Part shown: in pieces, positions 8,460 to 16,619 of the stretch | Numbering within the stretch: the stretch's first letter is position 1 | How the letters are laid out: every line of letters starts with the position of its first letter | Assembly: GCA_032128415.1 (NCBI GenBank) | Contig: JAQBGW010000160.1 | Location: 1 to 45,659 of the forward strand | DNA length: 45,659 bases | Direction: 5' to 3' | Origin: Ga0077527 sp032128415 | GTDB taxonomy: Bacteria > Pseudomonadota > Gammaproteobacteria > Burkholderiales > SG8-41 | The notes under the pieces: model-generated | Databases searched by the model: none | What the model saw: the letters and a program-made list of their open reading frames with translations, nothing else | What the model was told of the DNA's origin: nothing | Translations under genes and position numbers: made by a program

Positions 8460-10934
8460 CTAGCGTTCTGACCGCGTAAGGCGCAGCGCGTTTAGCACGA
8501 CTATCAGCGAACTGGCGGACATGCCGGCTGCCGCCACCACAGGCGTGATCAGACCCACCATCGCCAGCGGCAGCGCCACGGCGTTATACAGCACGGCCCA
8601 GACGAGATTCTGGTGAATGATGCGCAGCGTGCGTTTGGCATAGCGGCGCGCAACAACCAGAGCCCCGAGTTGATCGGCCATCAGCACGATGTCGGCCGTG
8701 CTCTGGGCGAGATCGGTACCGCTGCGCAGGGTAATCGAAACCTGTGCCTGCGCCAGTACCGGAACGTCATTGATCCCGTCACCCACCATTGCGACTATCG
8801 CGCCTTGTCGCTGAAACTCGCGCACCTGCGCGAGTTTTCCTTTTGGCGACGCGCCGCCGCTTGCCACTTCGATGCCTAGTTCACGAGCAGTACGCACGGC
8901 GCGTGCGTGATGATCGCCGGACAGCATGATGACCACTGCTCCATCTCCGGACAGCGTCTGCACCACATCACGCGCATCGTGGCGCAGAGTATCGTCGAGC
9001 ATGAACAACGCCAGCCAGCCCTGCTCATCGCCAAACGCAATCGTGACTACAGCGCCGGACGCCTCATCATCCAGCCCGCCGGGCAGTGGCTGATGGTTCA
9101 ATTCTGCGACGAACTCAGGTCTGCCAATTCTCATTAGGCGACCACCGATCAGACCTTCCACACCCTGTCCTGCCACATTACGCACGCTGGCCGCAACCGG
9201 ATAAACGCCCGGCACTGCGGCTGCCAGTGCCCGGCCTGCCGGATGCTCTGAGGACGACTCCAGCGCCGCTGCACAGGCCAGACAGCGCTCGCGTGTTGTG
9301 TTGCCGAGCAGTCTGACGCCCACGAGCGTCATGCGCCCGGTCGTCAGCGTGCCCGTTTTGTCGAACACAAAATGCGTAGCGCGGGCCAGCGTCTCCAGCG
9401 CCGTGCCGCGGGTAATCAACACGCCCGCCCGGTGTGCTGCACCGGTTGCCGCCGCCAGCGCCGCCGGCGTTGCCAGTGACAGCGCGCACGGACAGGTCAC
9501 CACCAGCATCGACACCGCCACCCACAGAGCTCGCGTGGAATCAATTTGCCACCACACGGAAAATGCAACCGCCGTCAGCAACAGCAGTGTGGCCACGAAA
9601 CCTTGTGCAACGCGGTCAGCGACCTGCGCAATGCGCGGCTTTGTCGTTTGCGCGCGATCCATCAGTCGCGTGATTCCGGAAAGCACAGTGTCCTCACCGA
9701 CCCGGATTACCCGCATCGTGAGGATGCCATCGAGGTTGACCGCTCCGCCGGTCAATGCATCGCCGGCCCGTTTGTTCACGGGGCGTGACTCGCCGGTAAG
9801 CAGCCCTTCATCGACCGCACTCTCGCCGTCAACCACCACACCATCCGCGGGTATTGCGGCGCCCGGGCGCACGCGCACGAAATTCCCCGGGCACAGCACC
9901 ACTGCGGCCACCCGCTCGCCCACATTTCCTGGATACTCTACCAGACGTTCAGCGGTCGCGGGCACCATGCGCACCAGCTGCTCCTGGGCTTCAATAGCTT
10001 TCGCATAGGCCGACGTTTCAAGAAAGCGGGCGCCCAGCAGCAGAAATACAAACATCGAGATTGAATCAAAATAAACCTGTCCGCTACCGATCCATGCAGC
10101 CCACAAGCTGGCGGCAAATGCGATGACGATGCCCATGGACACCGGCACATCCATGCCCGCGCGCCGCGCCTGCAGATCGCGTAGCGCCCCGGCATAAAAC
10201 GGCGCTGCAGACCACAACACCACCGGCAAAGTCAGAATCAAGCTGGCGACGCGCATCAACTGCTCGATATGCGGCGTCATGGCGCCATCGGCGATGTACA
10301 CCGGAATGGCGTACATCATCACCTGCATCATGCTGAATCCGGCAATAAACAGACGCCATAGCAGCACGCGCCGTTCCCGCTGGAACCGCGCTTCAGCGCG
10401 ATTGCTGTCATAGGGTTGTGCCGCGTAGCCGAGCGACGCCACTGCAAATAAGATACTGCTCAATGCGGTTTTCCGGTTGTCCCATCTAACGCGAGCGCGA
10501 CGTGTTGCATAGTTCAGCGTGGCCGAGAGGACCCCGGGCAAGCGGGCCAGCCGCTGTTCGATCAACCAGATACAGGCAGCGCAGGTCGCACCGTCGATCA
10601 GCAGCAAAGCTTCCTTCTCATGCGAAGCTGCATTGATATCCCTTACGAAATTGCGCTGAATTTCGGGCAAATCATAGAGGTCAAGCTCTGCCAGTACAGG
10701 GTCACGGTCGCGTGCCACCGGTGCCGGCGCAGTACGATTTCTGTAGTACGCAGCAAGTCCGTTATCGACAATGGTCTGGACGACCGCCTGGCAGCCACGG
10801 CAACACGTGTCACGCCGGGCTCCATCCAGCACGACCGGAAATGCAGTCGCATCCAGCGGCAGCCCGCAATGAAAACACCCCGCAGCAGAATTCACCGTGG
10901 GGCGCACTCCGGAAGCTGGCGTTGCACCCGTCAT
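8460..10934 (-). CDS. ccoI: cbb3 oxidase-associated copper-translocating P-type ATPase CcoI/FixI
   Basis: An 824-residue P1B-type ATPase that exports copper across the inner membrane to supply the CuB site of cbb3 oxidase. The order of elements is: an N-terminal cysteine module (C20-F-H-C23 and C44-C45-x-x-C48) typical of CcoI; a heavy-metal-associated domain with C118AAC121; membrane helices; TGES; the ion-binding CPC in TCPCALSLATP near residue 480; the phosphorylation site DKTGT near 525; the HP dipeptide in SSEHPAGRALA; and the hinge GDGINDVPVLA near 719. ccoS follows immediately. ccoNOQP and ccoG are not in this window. A perfect FNR box about 141 bases upstream suggests induction at low oxygen, when the high-affinity oxidase is made. 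Confidence 0.97.
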   Translation of the reverse strand: MTGATPASGVRPTVNSAAGCFHCGLPLDATAFPVVLDGARRDTCCRGCQAVVQTIVDNGLAAYYRNRTAPAPVARDRDPVLAELDLYDLPEIQRNFVRDINAASHEKEALLLIDGATCAACIWLIEQRLARLPGVLSATLNYATRRARVRWDNRKTALSSILFAVASLGYAAQPYDSNRAEARFQRERRVLLWRLFIAGFSMMQVMMYAIPVYIADGAMTPHIEQLMRVASLILTLPVVLWSAAPFYAGALRDLQARRAGMDVPVSMGIVIAFAASLWAAWIGSGQVYFDSISMFVFLLLGARFLETSAYAKAIEAQEQLVRMVPATAERLVEYPGNVGERVAAVVLCPGNFVRVRPGAAIPADGVVVDGESAVDEGLLTGESRPVNKRAGDALTGGAVNLDGILTMRVIRVGEDTVLSGITRLMDRAQTTKPRIAQVADRVAQGFVATLLLLTAVAFSVWWQIDSTRALWVAVSMLVVTCPCALSLATPAALAAATGAAHRAGVLITRGTALETLARATHFVFDKTGTLTTGRMTLVGVRLLGNTTRERCLACAAALESSSEHPAGRALAAAVPGVYPVAASVRNVAGQGVEGLIGGRLMRIGRPEFVAELNHQPLPGGLDDEASGAVVTIAFGDEQGWLALFMLDDTLRHDARDVVQTLSGDGAVVIMLSGDHHARAVRTARELGIEVASGGASPKGKLAQVREFQRQGAIVAMVGDGINDVPVLAQAQVSITLRSGTDLAQSTADIVLMADQLGALVVARRYAKRTLRIIHQNLVWAVLYNAVALPLAMVGLITPVVAAAGMSASSLIVVLNALRLTRSER

Positions 10935-10950
10935 TCCAGTCCGCCTGAGC

Positions 10951-11013
10951 TCAGCACTTCATTTTGACGCGATGCCAACCATCAGCAGCAATACCCAAAA
11001 TCCAGCGCTTCAT
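10951..11013 (-). CDS. Possible 20-residue leader ORF upstream of ccoI
   Basis: Within the predicted 5' leader of ccoI, an ATG at 11013 preceded by AAGGGA opens a 20-codon frame (MKRWILGIAADGWHRVKMKC) that ends 16 bases before the ccoI start. It has a ribosome site and a short hydrophobic start but no family I recognise. It could be a leader peptide, a decayed small gene, or chance. Confidence 0.25.
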   Translation of the reverse strand: MKRWILGIAADGWHRVKMKC

Positions 11014-11046
11014 GACAGATCCCTTGTCGCTGATTACCTCGCATCA

Positions 11047-11088
11047 ATCTTAGGTGTGGTCGTGACCCCTTGATTTGATCCACATCAA
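11047..11088 (-). promoter_or_regulatory. FNR/ANR-dependent promoter of ccoI-ccoS
   Basis: TTGATCCACATCAA at 11075-11088 is a perfect FNR-type box. On the minus strand a -10-like TAAGAT occupies 11052-11047, 32 bases from the box centre, which fits a class II FNR promoter reading toward ccoI with a start near 11040. In the aat direction the best -10-like motif (TAGAAT, 11120-11125) is 41 bases from the centre and fits poorly, so control of ccoI is the better reading. Confidence 0.75.
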
Positions 11089-11132
11089 ATAATATTACGA
11101 CTAGTCAGCGATGACGTCTTAGAATAACGCGC

Positions 11133-11831
11133 ATGATCCCCTGGCTGGAAGCTGGTGATGACTTTCCACCGCTGGAGCGCGCACTGGCCGAACCCAGCGG
11201 TCTGCTCGCGGCCAGCACTGATTTGTCACCGGCCAGACTGCTGACGGCCTACCGCAGTGGCATTTTCCCGTGGTATGGGAAAGACCAGCCGGTACTGTGG
11301 TGGAGTCCGGATCCGCGCATGGTGCTGTTCCCCGCGGAATTCCGCGTGCCGCGGTCGCTCACCAAACGCCTGCGCCGCAAAGACTACGAAATTCGCACCG
11401 ATACTGCGTTCGAAGCGGTCATGCGCGCCTGCGCCGCACCCCGCGATGGCGACGCCGGCACCTGGATTACGCCGGCCATGGTGGCTGCTTACTGCGAACT
11501 GCATCGAATGGGTCATGCCCATTCGGTCGAGACCTGGATCAATGGTGAACTTGCCGGAGGGCTCTACGGAATCGCGCTGGGGCGGGCATTTTATGGCGAA
11601 TCGATGTTCACTCGCGTGCCTGACGCATCCAAGATCGCGCTCGCCCATCTGATAACGCAATTGACACGTTGGCAGTTCGGCATGATCGACTGCCAGATGA
11701 ATACCGCGCACCTCGCCCGTTTCGGTGCGCGCGAAATCCCGCGCAGCGAATTCTCGCGACGACTGGCGGAATTGGTAAACTACCCATCATCCACAGCCAA
11801 CTGGCGCTTTGATGATAATTTGGTGACGTGA
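11133..11831 (+). CDS. aat: Leucyl/phenylalanyl-tRNA-protein transferase
   Basis: A 232-residue cytoplasmic enzyme that adds Leu or Phe from charged tRNA to proteins with N-terminal Lys or Arg, marking them for ClpS/ClpAP degradation. The family signature is clear: GIFPWY near residue 43, WWSPDPRMVL, the FYGESMF block near 155, ASK, and IDCQMNTAHL toward the C-terminus. Length is normal. There is no Shine-Dalgarno sequence; a TAGAAT motif ends 7 bases before the ATG, so the mRNA may be leaderless. bpt follows after 19 bases, pairing the two N-end-rule transferases as often seen in Proteobacteria. Confidence 0.97.
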   Translation: MIPWLEAGDDFPPLERALAEPSGLLAASTDLSPARLLTAYRSGIFPWYGKDQPVLWWSPDPRMVLFPAEFRVPRSLTKRLRRKDYEIRTDTAFEAVMRACAAPRDGDAGTWITPAMVAAYCELHRMGHAHSVETWINGELAGGLYGIALGRAFYGESMFTRVPDASKIALAHLITQLTRWQFGMIDCQMNTAHLARFGAREIPRSEFSRRLAELVNYPSSTANWRFDDNLVT

Positions 11832-11850
11832 CTTTAGCGATCGACTTTTC

Positions 11851-12576
11851 GTGACCTATCTTTCGGAATTCCCGCTTTCCGTATTGCAGTTCTATGCGAC
11901 TGCCCCGTACCCGTGCAGCTATCTGTCCGGGCGCATGGCGCGTTCTCAGGTCGCCACGCCCAGCCACCTGATCGACGGCCCGGTTTACAGCGAACTGGTT
12001 CGCGCAGGTTTTCGCCGCAGCGGCGCATTCACCTACCGGCCGCATTGCGATCACTGCCGCGCCTGCGTGCCGGTGCGGGTCGTGGCCGAAGATTTCAAGG
12101 CCACACGCACCCAACGTCGCACGCTGAACCGCCACGCCGCGCTTGAATCACGCATGCTTGATCTCAAGTACCACCCGGAACACTACGTGCTATACCTGCG
12201 CTATCAGGCCGAGCGGCACGCCGGCGGTGGCATGGATCAGGACAGCCGCGAGCAATATCGCCACTTCCTGCTGCAAAGCAATGTCGAATCGCGACTGGTT
12301 GAATTCCGTGAAGACGGAGTGCTGCGCATGGTCAGCATCCTGGATCAGTTGCAGGACGGCGTGTCTTCGGTGTACACCTTTTTTGATCCCGAGGTGAGTG
12401 GCGCCAGCTTCGGCACCTACAACATCCTCTGGCAAATCGATCTGTGTCGCAAACTGGATCTACCCTATCTCTATCTCGGCTACTGGATCGAGCAAAGCCG
12501 CAAGATGGCCTACAAGATTCACTTCCAGCCCATGGAAGGTCTGATCGACGGCCGCTGGCAGCCACTTGCAGAATAA
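11851..12576 (+). CDS. bpt: Aspartate/glutamate leucyltransferase (Bpt)
   Basis: A 241-residue member of the Ate1-like family in its bacterial form, which transfers leucine to N-terminal Asp or Glu of proteins and feeds them to the same ClpS pathway as Aat. Seen: the N-terminal region YATAPYPCSYLSGRMARSQV, the cysteine-rich CDHCRACVPVRV near residues 68-79, and the C-terminal YLYLGYWIEQSRKMAYK block. It begins with GTG at 11851, chosen because the encoded TYLSEFPLSVLQFYAT matches the usual family N-terminus. It is probably cotranscribed with aat. Older databases call it arginyl-tRNA transferase; the specificity is inferred from the bacterial subgroup. Confidence 0.95.
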   Translation: MTYLSEFPLSVLQFYATAPYPCSYLSGRMARSQVATPSHLIDGPVYSELVRAGFRRSGAFTYRPHCDHCRACVPVRVVAEDFKATRTQRRTLNRHAALESRMLDLKYHPEHYVLYLRYQAERHAGGGMDQDSREQYRHFLLQSNVESRLVEFREDGVLRMVSILDQLQDGVSSVYTFFDPEVSGASFGTYNILWQIDLCRKLDLPYLYLGYWIEQSRKMAYKIHFQPMEGLIDGRWQPLAE

Positions 12577-12591
12577 TTCCGGCAACACCAC

Positions 12592-13272
12592 GTGCGTATC
12601 CTGATCATCGAAGACGACGCGACCATCGCGGCGAATCTCTACGACTTTCTCGAAGCGCGCGGCCACAGCATAGACGCTGCTGCTGACGGCATCACCGGAC
12701 TGCATCTGGCCACTTCGCAGGAGTTCGATGTCATCGTGCTCGACGTCGGGCTGCCCGCTCTGGACGGCATCGCTCTGGCGCGCAAGTTGCGCAGTGAAGC
12801 GCATGTCGGGACGCCAATCCTGATGCTGACCGCGCGTGACACTTTGGACGACAAACTGGCAGGATTTGCCGGTGGCGCGGATGACTACCTGGTCAAGCCC
12901 TTCGCACTGCAGGAAGTCGAAGTCCGTCTCACCGCTCTCTACAAACGCAGCAGCGGACGCGCGACCAGCCGCCCGCTCATCGCCGGCGCCGTAACGCTAG
13001 ACCCGCGCACCATGAATGTGCGCTACGCAGGCAAAGCAGTACGCTTGCCTCCCAAATGTCTGCATATCCTCGAACTGCTGATGCAGGAACCGGGGCGCGT
13101 GATCAGCCGCGATGAAATCGAGCGCCTGGTGTGGGGCGAGGCACAGGAAACAAGCGATACGTTGCGCAGCCACCTGCATACACTGCGCCGTGCGCTGGTT
13201 TCAGCAGGAGGATCAGACCCCATTGAAACGCTGCATGGCGTCGGCTACCGGATCCACACGAGCGACCAATGA
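12592..13272 (+). CDS. OmpR/PhoB-family response regulator
   Basis: A 226-residue two-domain regulator starting at GTG 12592. The receiver domain (about residues 1-115) shows the acidic pair EDD near 8-10, the phospho-acceptor Asp in VIVLDVGLPALDG near 51, the Thr in LMLTARD near 80, and the Lys in DYLVKPF near 102. The C-terminal winged-helix domain (residues 130-224) ends with DTLRSHLHTLRRAL and a GVGYRIH turn. The stop overlaps the start of the kinase gene as ATGA, so the two are translationally coupled. The group resembles QseB/PmrA/TctD regulators; the signal is unknown. Phased CTTCAC repeats at 14583-14610 are a possible target site. Confidence 0.95.
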   Translation: MRILIIEDDATIAANLYDFLEARGHSIDAAADGITGLHLATSQEFDVIVLDVGLPALDGIALARKLRSEAHVGTPILMLTARDTLDDKLAGFAGGADDYLVKPFALQEVEVRLTALYKRSSGRATSRPLIAGAVTLDPRTMNVRYAGKAVRLPPKCLHILELLMQEPGRVISRDEIERLVWGEAQETSDTLRSHLHTLRRALVSAGGSDPIETLHGVGYRIHTSDQ

Positions 13273-14534
13273 CCGCACTGAATCTGCGCACGCGCGTCGC
13301 GGCTGCGGTTGCCATCACTTGCATTGCCGTCGTGGCCGCGCTGGCCATCACGTTGTATACCGCTTCCGAAGATCTGGAGGAAACGCTGGTTGGCCAGATT
13401 GTCAGCGAAGAGATGGAGTATCTGGTCCGACATCACCTCGAAAACCCGCGGATCATCCGTGAGTCCGGCCCCAATCTGCAGTACTACGTGGTGCATTCTC
13501 CGGAAGATCTTGCCCGCGTACCTGAGGCACTGCGTGGTCTGGCTGTCGGTAGTCATGAGGTTGGCCAGGACATCGACGGAAAGCATGTTGCTGTGCGCGA
13601 AGTCGGTGGCACTCGTTTCATTGTCGCCTATGACGCTGGTCCGCATGAAATTCGGGAGCAGCAGTTCAAGCGCCTGGTGTTGTTCGCACTGGCTACGATC
13701 ATTGTCGTTGCCGCGGCACTCGGCTACTGGATCGCCGGGCTGATCACCCGGCAGATTACCGATCTTGCTGCGCGCGTAACCAATCCCGAGTCCGAAACGG
13801 GTACGAACATGGCGCCGCTGGTGCGATCGGGCCAGGATCCTGAAGTGGCGGCGCTGGCGCAGGCGCTCGACCGCTATCGCAACCGCATGCAGGAAATGAT
13901 CCGCCACGAACAGGAATTTACCGGCAATGCGAGCCATGAAATGCGCACACCGCTGACCGCGATAAGCACCAGCTGCGAATTACTTGGCGCTGAACCCGAT
14001 CTGTCGGAAAAGGTGCGTACGCGGATCACCGCCATCTCCGCAGCAGCAACACGCATGACCGAACAACTCGAACTTTTGTTATTCCTGGCACGATTGCAAG
14101 CACTGGATAAACGGGAGCCCGTGCCTCTCGCCGCCAGCGTTGATACCGCACTGGAGCCGTGGCGCGCAGAGCTGACACGCAAGCAACTGCGTTTTGACAA
14201 CACCATCGATCCGGCAGCCACGACCAGCGTCAACCAGCAAGCACTGAATCTGGTGCTCACCAATCTGCTGCGTAATGCCGTGCAATACACTATCCGTGGC
14301 AGCATCCGTGTAACCTGGGAAGCGCCGGTGCTAACCCTCACCGACACCGGACCAGGACTCACGGCAGATGCGAAGGCTCACTTGTTCGAACGCCATTACC
14401 GCGGCGAAGCGGATGCCCATGGTTTGGGCTTAGGCCTCGCCATTGTCAAAAATACCTGCAGCCATTGCGGCTGGGACATCACTGTCTCCTCACCGCCCCA
14501 GGGTGGTTCTGCATTCCATCTGACGCTGGCCTGA
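13269..14534 (+). CDS. Sensor histidine kinase partner of the upstream response regulator
   Basis: A 421-residue inner-membrane kinase. One helix near residues 10-32 and another near 135-157 bracket a periplasmic sensor of about 100 residues. They are followed by a HAMP-like linker, the phospho-acceptor histidine in NASHEMRTPLTAIS near 222, the N-box LTNLLRNAVQYT near 330, and the G boxes DTGPGL and GLGLGLAIVKN. It overlaps the regulator gene by four bases and should phosphorylate it. The sensor shows no recognisable ligand motif. Cofactor-binding cysteines and a PAS domain are absent, so an envelope signal is more likely than redox. Confidence 0.95.
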   Translation: MTALNLRTRVAAAVAITCIAVVAALAITLYTASEDLEETLVGQIVSEEMEYLVRHHLENPRIIRESGPNLQYYVVHSPEDLARVPEALRGLAVGSHEVGQDIDGKHVAVREVGGTRFIVAYDAGPHEIREQQFKRLVLFALATIIVVAAALGYWIAGLITRQITDLAARVTNPESETGTNMAPLVRSGQDPEVAALAQALDRYRNRMQEMIRHEQEFTGNASHEMRTPLTAISTSCELLGAEPDLSEKVRTRITAISAAATRMTEQLELLLFLARLQALDKREPVPLAASVDTALEPWRAELTRKQLRFDNTIDPAATTSVNQQALNLVLTNLLRNAVQYTIRGSIRVTWEAPVLTLTDTGPGLTADAKAHLFERHYRGEADAHGLGLGLAIVKNTCSHCGWDITVSSPPQGGSAFHLTLA

Positions 14535-14582
14535 GCGGGCGAAACTCCACGCGCTCGCTTGACGTGCTGACAACGGCACGGT

Positions 14583-14610
14583 CTTCACACTTGCTTCACA
14601 CTTGCTTCAC
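14583..14610 (+). promoter_or_regulatory. Triple 11-bp-phased CTTCAC repeat, candidate response-regulator site
   Basis: CTTCAC occurs at 14583-14588, 14594-14599 and 14605-14610. Each is separated by ACTTG, giving an exact 11-base period, one helical turn. Direct half-sites spaced one turn apart are the usual target of OmpR/PhoB-type regulators, and one is encoded just upstream. The array lies 79 bases before the PAP2 start, a suitable position for activation. The link is inferred. Confidence 0.5.
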
Positions 14611-14688
14611 GCATTGTTGACAGTGCTTGCCGCAGAGTGCTGCTTTCCGCATAGCAGCTGCCACCCGGCGCTGCCAAAGCGCGCGGCC

Positions 14689-15522
14689 ATGAAATCAGAC
14701 ACCACATCCACCTACACCCGCCACGCAGTCAGAGGCGTCCTGCACGCGCTTTATATGCTGGTATCGGGGCGAGGCGACTGGCGCTCGCCCACAGTTCTGA
14801 TACCAGATGCCGCTACTGCAGCCATTGCCCGCAGCGAAATTCCGCGGGCTTGGCTGCTCACGCCACTCACCGTCGCCGTCGCCCTGATCGCGCTCGAAAC
14901 CACCGATCTCGATCGAAGCGTCAGCAACTGGTTCTTCGACGCCGGCACCGTAGCGTTTCCGCTGCGCCATACCTTTCTCTTTGATACGGTTCTGCATCAC
15001 TGGGCCAAGTACCTGGTCATCCTCACCACCTGTCTGATCATTGCCACGTTCCTGCTGTCATTCATCGCCGGCGCTTTGCGGTCACGCCGCCGCGTATTGC
15101 TTTTCCTCGGCATGACGCTGGCACTGGCACCGTTGACCGTCAGCGCGTTAAAACTCGCCAGTGACCGCTCCTGCCCGTGGGATATTGCTGATTACGGTGG
15201 CGCCGCGCCATATACGCATTTGTTCGAATCGGAAATCCGGCCACACGCACCGGGACATTGCTTTCCTGCGGGTCATGCCTCGACCGGTTTTGCGCTGATG
15301 GCCTTTTTCTTTGCGGCTCACCGCGCACGCCGCAACCGGCTGGCGCGTGGATTGTTGATCGCCGGCCTGTCCGCCGGACTGATTCTGGGTTTCGGTCGCA
15401 TCGCACAAGGCGCGCATTTTCTGTCCCATGTACTGTGGTCCGGCCTGGTGTGCTGGCTGGTCATGGTGGGACTGTATGCGCTTCTACTGGCAAAGGCTAA
15501 CACAAATACCGCGGAGAAATAA
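14689..15522 (+). CDS. PAP2-superfamily membrane phosphatase
   Basis: A 277-residue integral membrane protein with about five helices, expected to remove phosphate from a lipid or lipid-linked substrate at the periplasmic face. The three PAP2 motifs are present in variant form: KLASDRSCPWD (motif 1, with Cys where Arg is usual), CFPAGHASTGFAL (motif 2, PAGH for PSGH), and GRIAQGAHFLSHVLW (motif 3, retaining Arg and the nucleophilic His but with His in place of the final Asp). ATG 14689 (MKSDTTSTYTRHAV) is chosen over the upstream TTG at 14602, because that TTG lies within the repeat array that probably belongs to the promoter. Context beside a two-component system suggests regulated lipid A or undecaprenyl-phosphate remodelling; this is inference. 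Confidence 0.88.
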   Translation: MKSDTTSTYTRHAVRGVLHALYMLVSGRGDWRSPTVLIPDAATAAIARSEIPRAWLLTPLTVAVALIALETTDLDRSVSNWFFDAGTVAFPLRHTFLFDTVLHHWAKYLVILTTCLIIATFLLSFIAGALRSRRRVLLFLGMTLALAPLTVSALKLASDRSCPWDIADYGGAAPYTHLFESEIRPHAPGHCFPAGHASTGFALMAFFFAAHRARRNRLARGLLIAGLSAGLILGFGRIAQGAHFLSHVLWSGLVCWLVMVGLYALLLAKANTNTAEK

Positions 15523-15532
15523 GTGTAACTAT

Positions 15533-15546
15533 TTGATTTATATCAT
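15533..15546. promoter_or_regulatory. Near-consensus FNR-like box upstream of pyrD
   Basis: TTGATTTATATCAT matches TTGAT-N4-ATCAA at 9 of 10 fixed positions. It lies 51 bases upstream of the pyrD ATG. A -10-like TACAAT at 15582-15587 is 45 bases from the box centre, which does not fit a standard class II site, so function is doubtful. Confidence 0.3.
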
Positions 15547-15596
15547 TAATATTTGCACAACGACGAGCGGCGGCGGGCCGCTACAATACGGCCACC

Positions 15597-16619
15597 ATGT
15601 ACACCCTGATCCGCCCGCTGTTGTTCGCGCTGGATGCCGAGTCCGCGCACCACGCCACCCTGCAATCACTGAAGTTCGCCGCCGCGACCGGCCTTGTCAG
15701 TCTGTGTGCGCCGCGTGCCGATAGCGCGCCGCGGTCGGTCATGGGACTACAATTTCCCAATCCGGTTGGACTGGCCGCGGGACTGGACAAGAACGGCGAA
15801 TACATCGACGCGCTGGCTGCGCTGGGATTCGGTTTCATCGAAATCGGCACTGTCACGCCGCGCCCGCAGCTCGGCAACCCCCGTCCGCGCATGTTCCGAC
15901 TGCCTGCCGCCCGCGCTGTCATCAACCGCCTCGGATTCAACAACCACGGCGTCGATGCGCTGCTCACCAATGTGCAGCGCTCGCAATTCCGCGGCGTACT
16001 CGGTATCAACATTGGAAAAAATTTTGATACACCACTGGAACGCGCTGCCGACGATTACCTGATCTGCCTGCGCAAGGTGTATGCGTATGCGAGCTACATC
16101 ACAGTCAATATTTCCTCACCCAACACCAAAAACCTTCGCCAGCTGCAGCAAGGCGAAGAACTCGGTCGCCTGCTCGCAGCGCTGCAGGATGAGAGGGCAC
16201 GACTCGCTGACCAACACGGCCGGCGTGTGCCACTGGCGCTGAAAATAGCACCGGATCTGGAACCAGCGGAGATTGCAGCAATCGCCGATTTGCTGGTCAC
16301 GCACGGCATCGATGCCGTAATTGCCACCAATACAACGGTTGCCAGGGATGCAGTTGCGCTCCTGCCCCACGGCGCTGAAGTCGGCGGACTCAGCGGCGCG
16401 CCGCTGACAGTTCAGGCCACAAGTATCGTCGCGCAACTGGCTCGCGCCTTGTCCGGTGCGTTGCCACTCATCGGTGTCGGCGGCATCATGAGCGGCACTG
16501 ATGCCGCAGCACGCATTGCTGCCGGCGCCAGTCTGGTCCAGTTATATACCGGGCTTGTCTATGCCGGACCCGCGCTCGTTTCAGAATGCAACAGGGCCAT
16601 CGCAAAGCAACGCACATGA
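15597..16619 (+). CDS. pyrD: Dihydroorotate dehydrogenase (quinone), class 2
   Basis: A 340-residue FMN enzyme attached to the inner membrane that oxidises dihydroorotate to orotate in pyrimidine synthesis and passes electrons to quinone. The N-terminal amphipathic region (MYTLIRPLLFALDAESAHH) is typical of class 2. The barrel shows LAAGLDKNGEYID, the EIGTVTPRPQLGNPRPRMFR block, the catalytic serine in NISSPNTKNLR, and the FMN phosphate site GVGGIMSGTDA. Length is standard. No Shine-Dalgarno sequence precedes the ATG; TACAAT ends nine bases upstream, so a leaderless transcript is possible. The stop overlaps the ald start (ATGA). Confidence 0.98.
   Translation: MYTLIRPLLFALDAESAHHATLQSLKFAAATGLVSLCAPRADSAPRSVMGLQFPNPVGLAAGLDKNGEYIDALAALGFGFIEIGTVTPRPQLGNPRPRMFRLPAARAVINRLGFNNHGVDALLTNVQRSQFRGVLGINIGKNFDTPLERAADDYLICLRKVYAYASYITVNISSPNTKNLRQLQQGEELGRLLAALQDERARLADQHGRRVPLALKIAPDLEPAEIAAIADLLVTHGIDAVIATNTTVARDAVALLPHGAEVGGLSGAPLTVQATSIVAQLARALSGALPLIGVGGIMSGTDAAARIAAGASLVQLYTGLVYAGPALVSECNRAIAKQRT

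Noticed and set aside
14602..14688. N-terminal extension of the PAP2 protein from TTG 14602
   Set aside because: It would begin inside the CTTCAC repeat array and encode a Cys-rich segment unlike the family; ATG 14689 is preferred.
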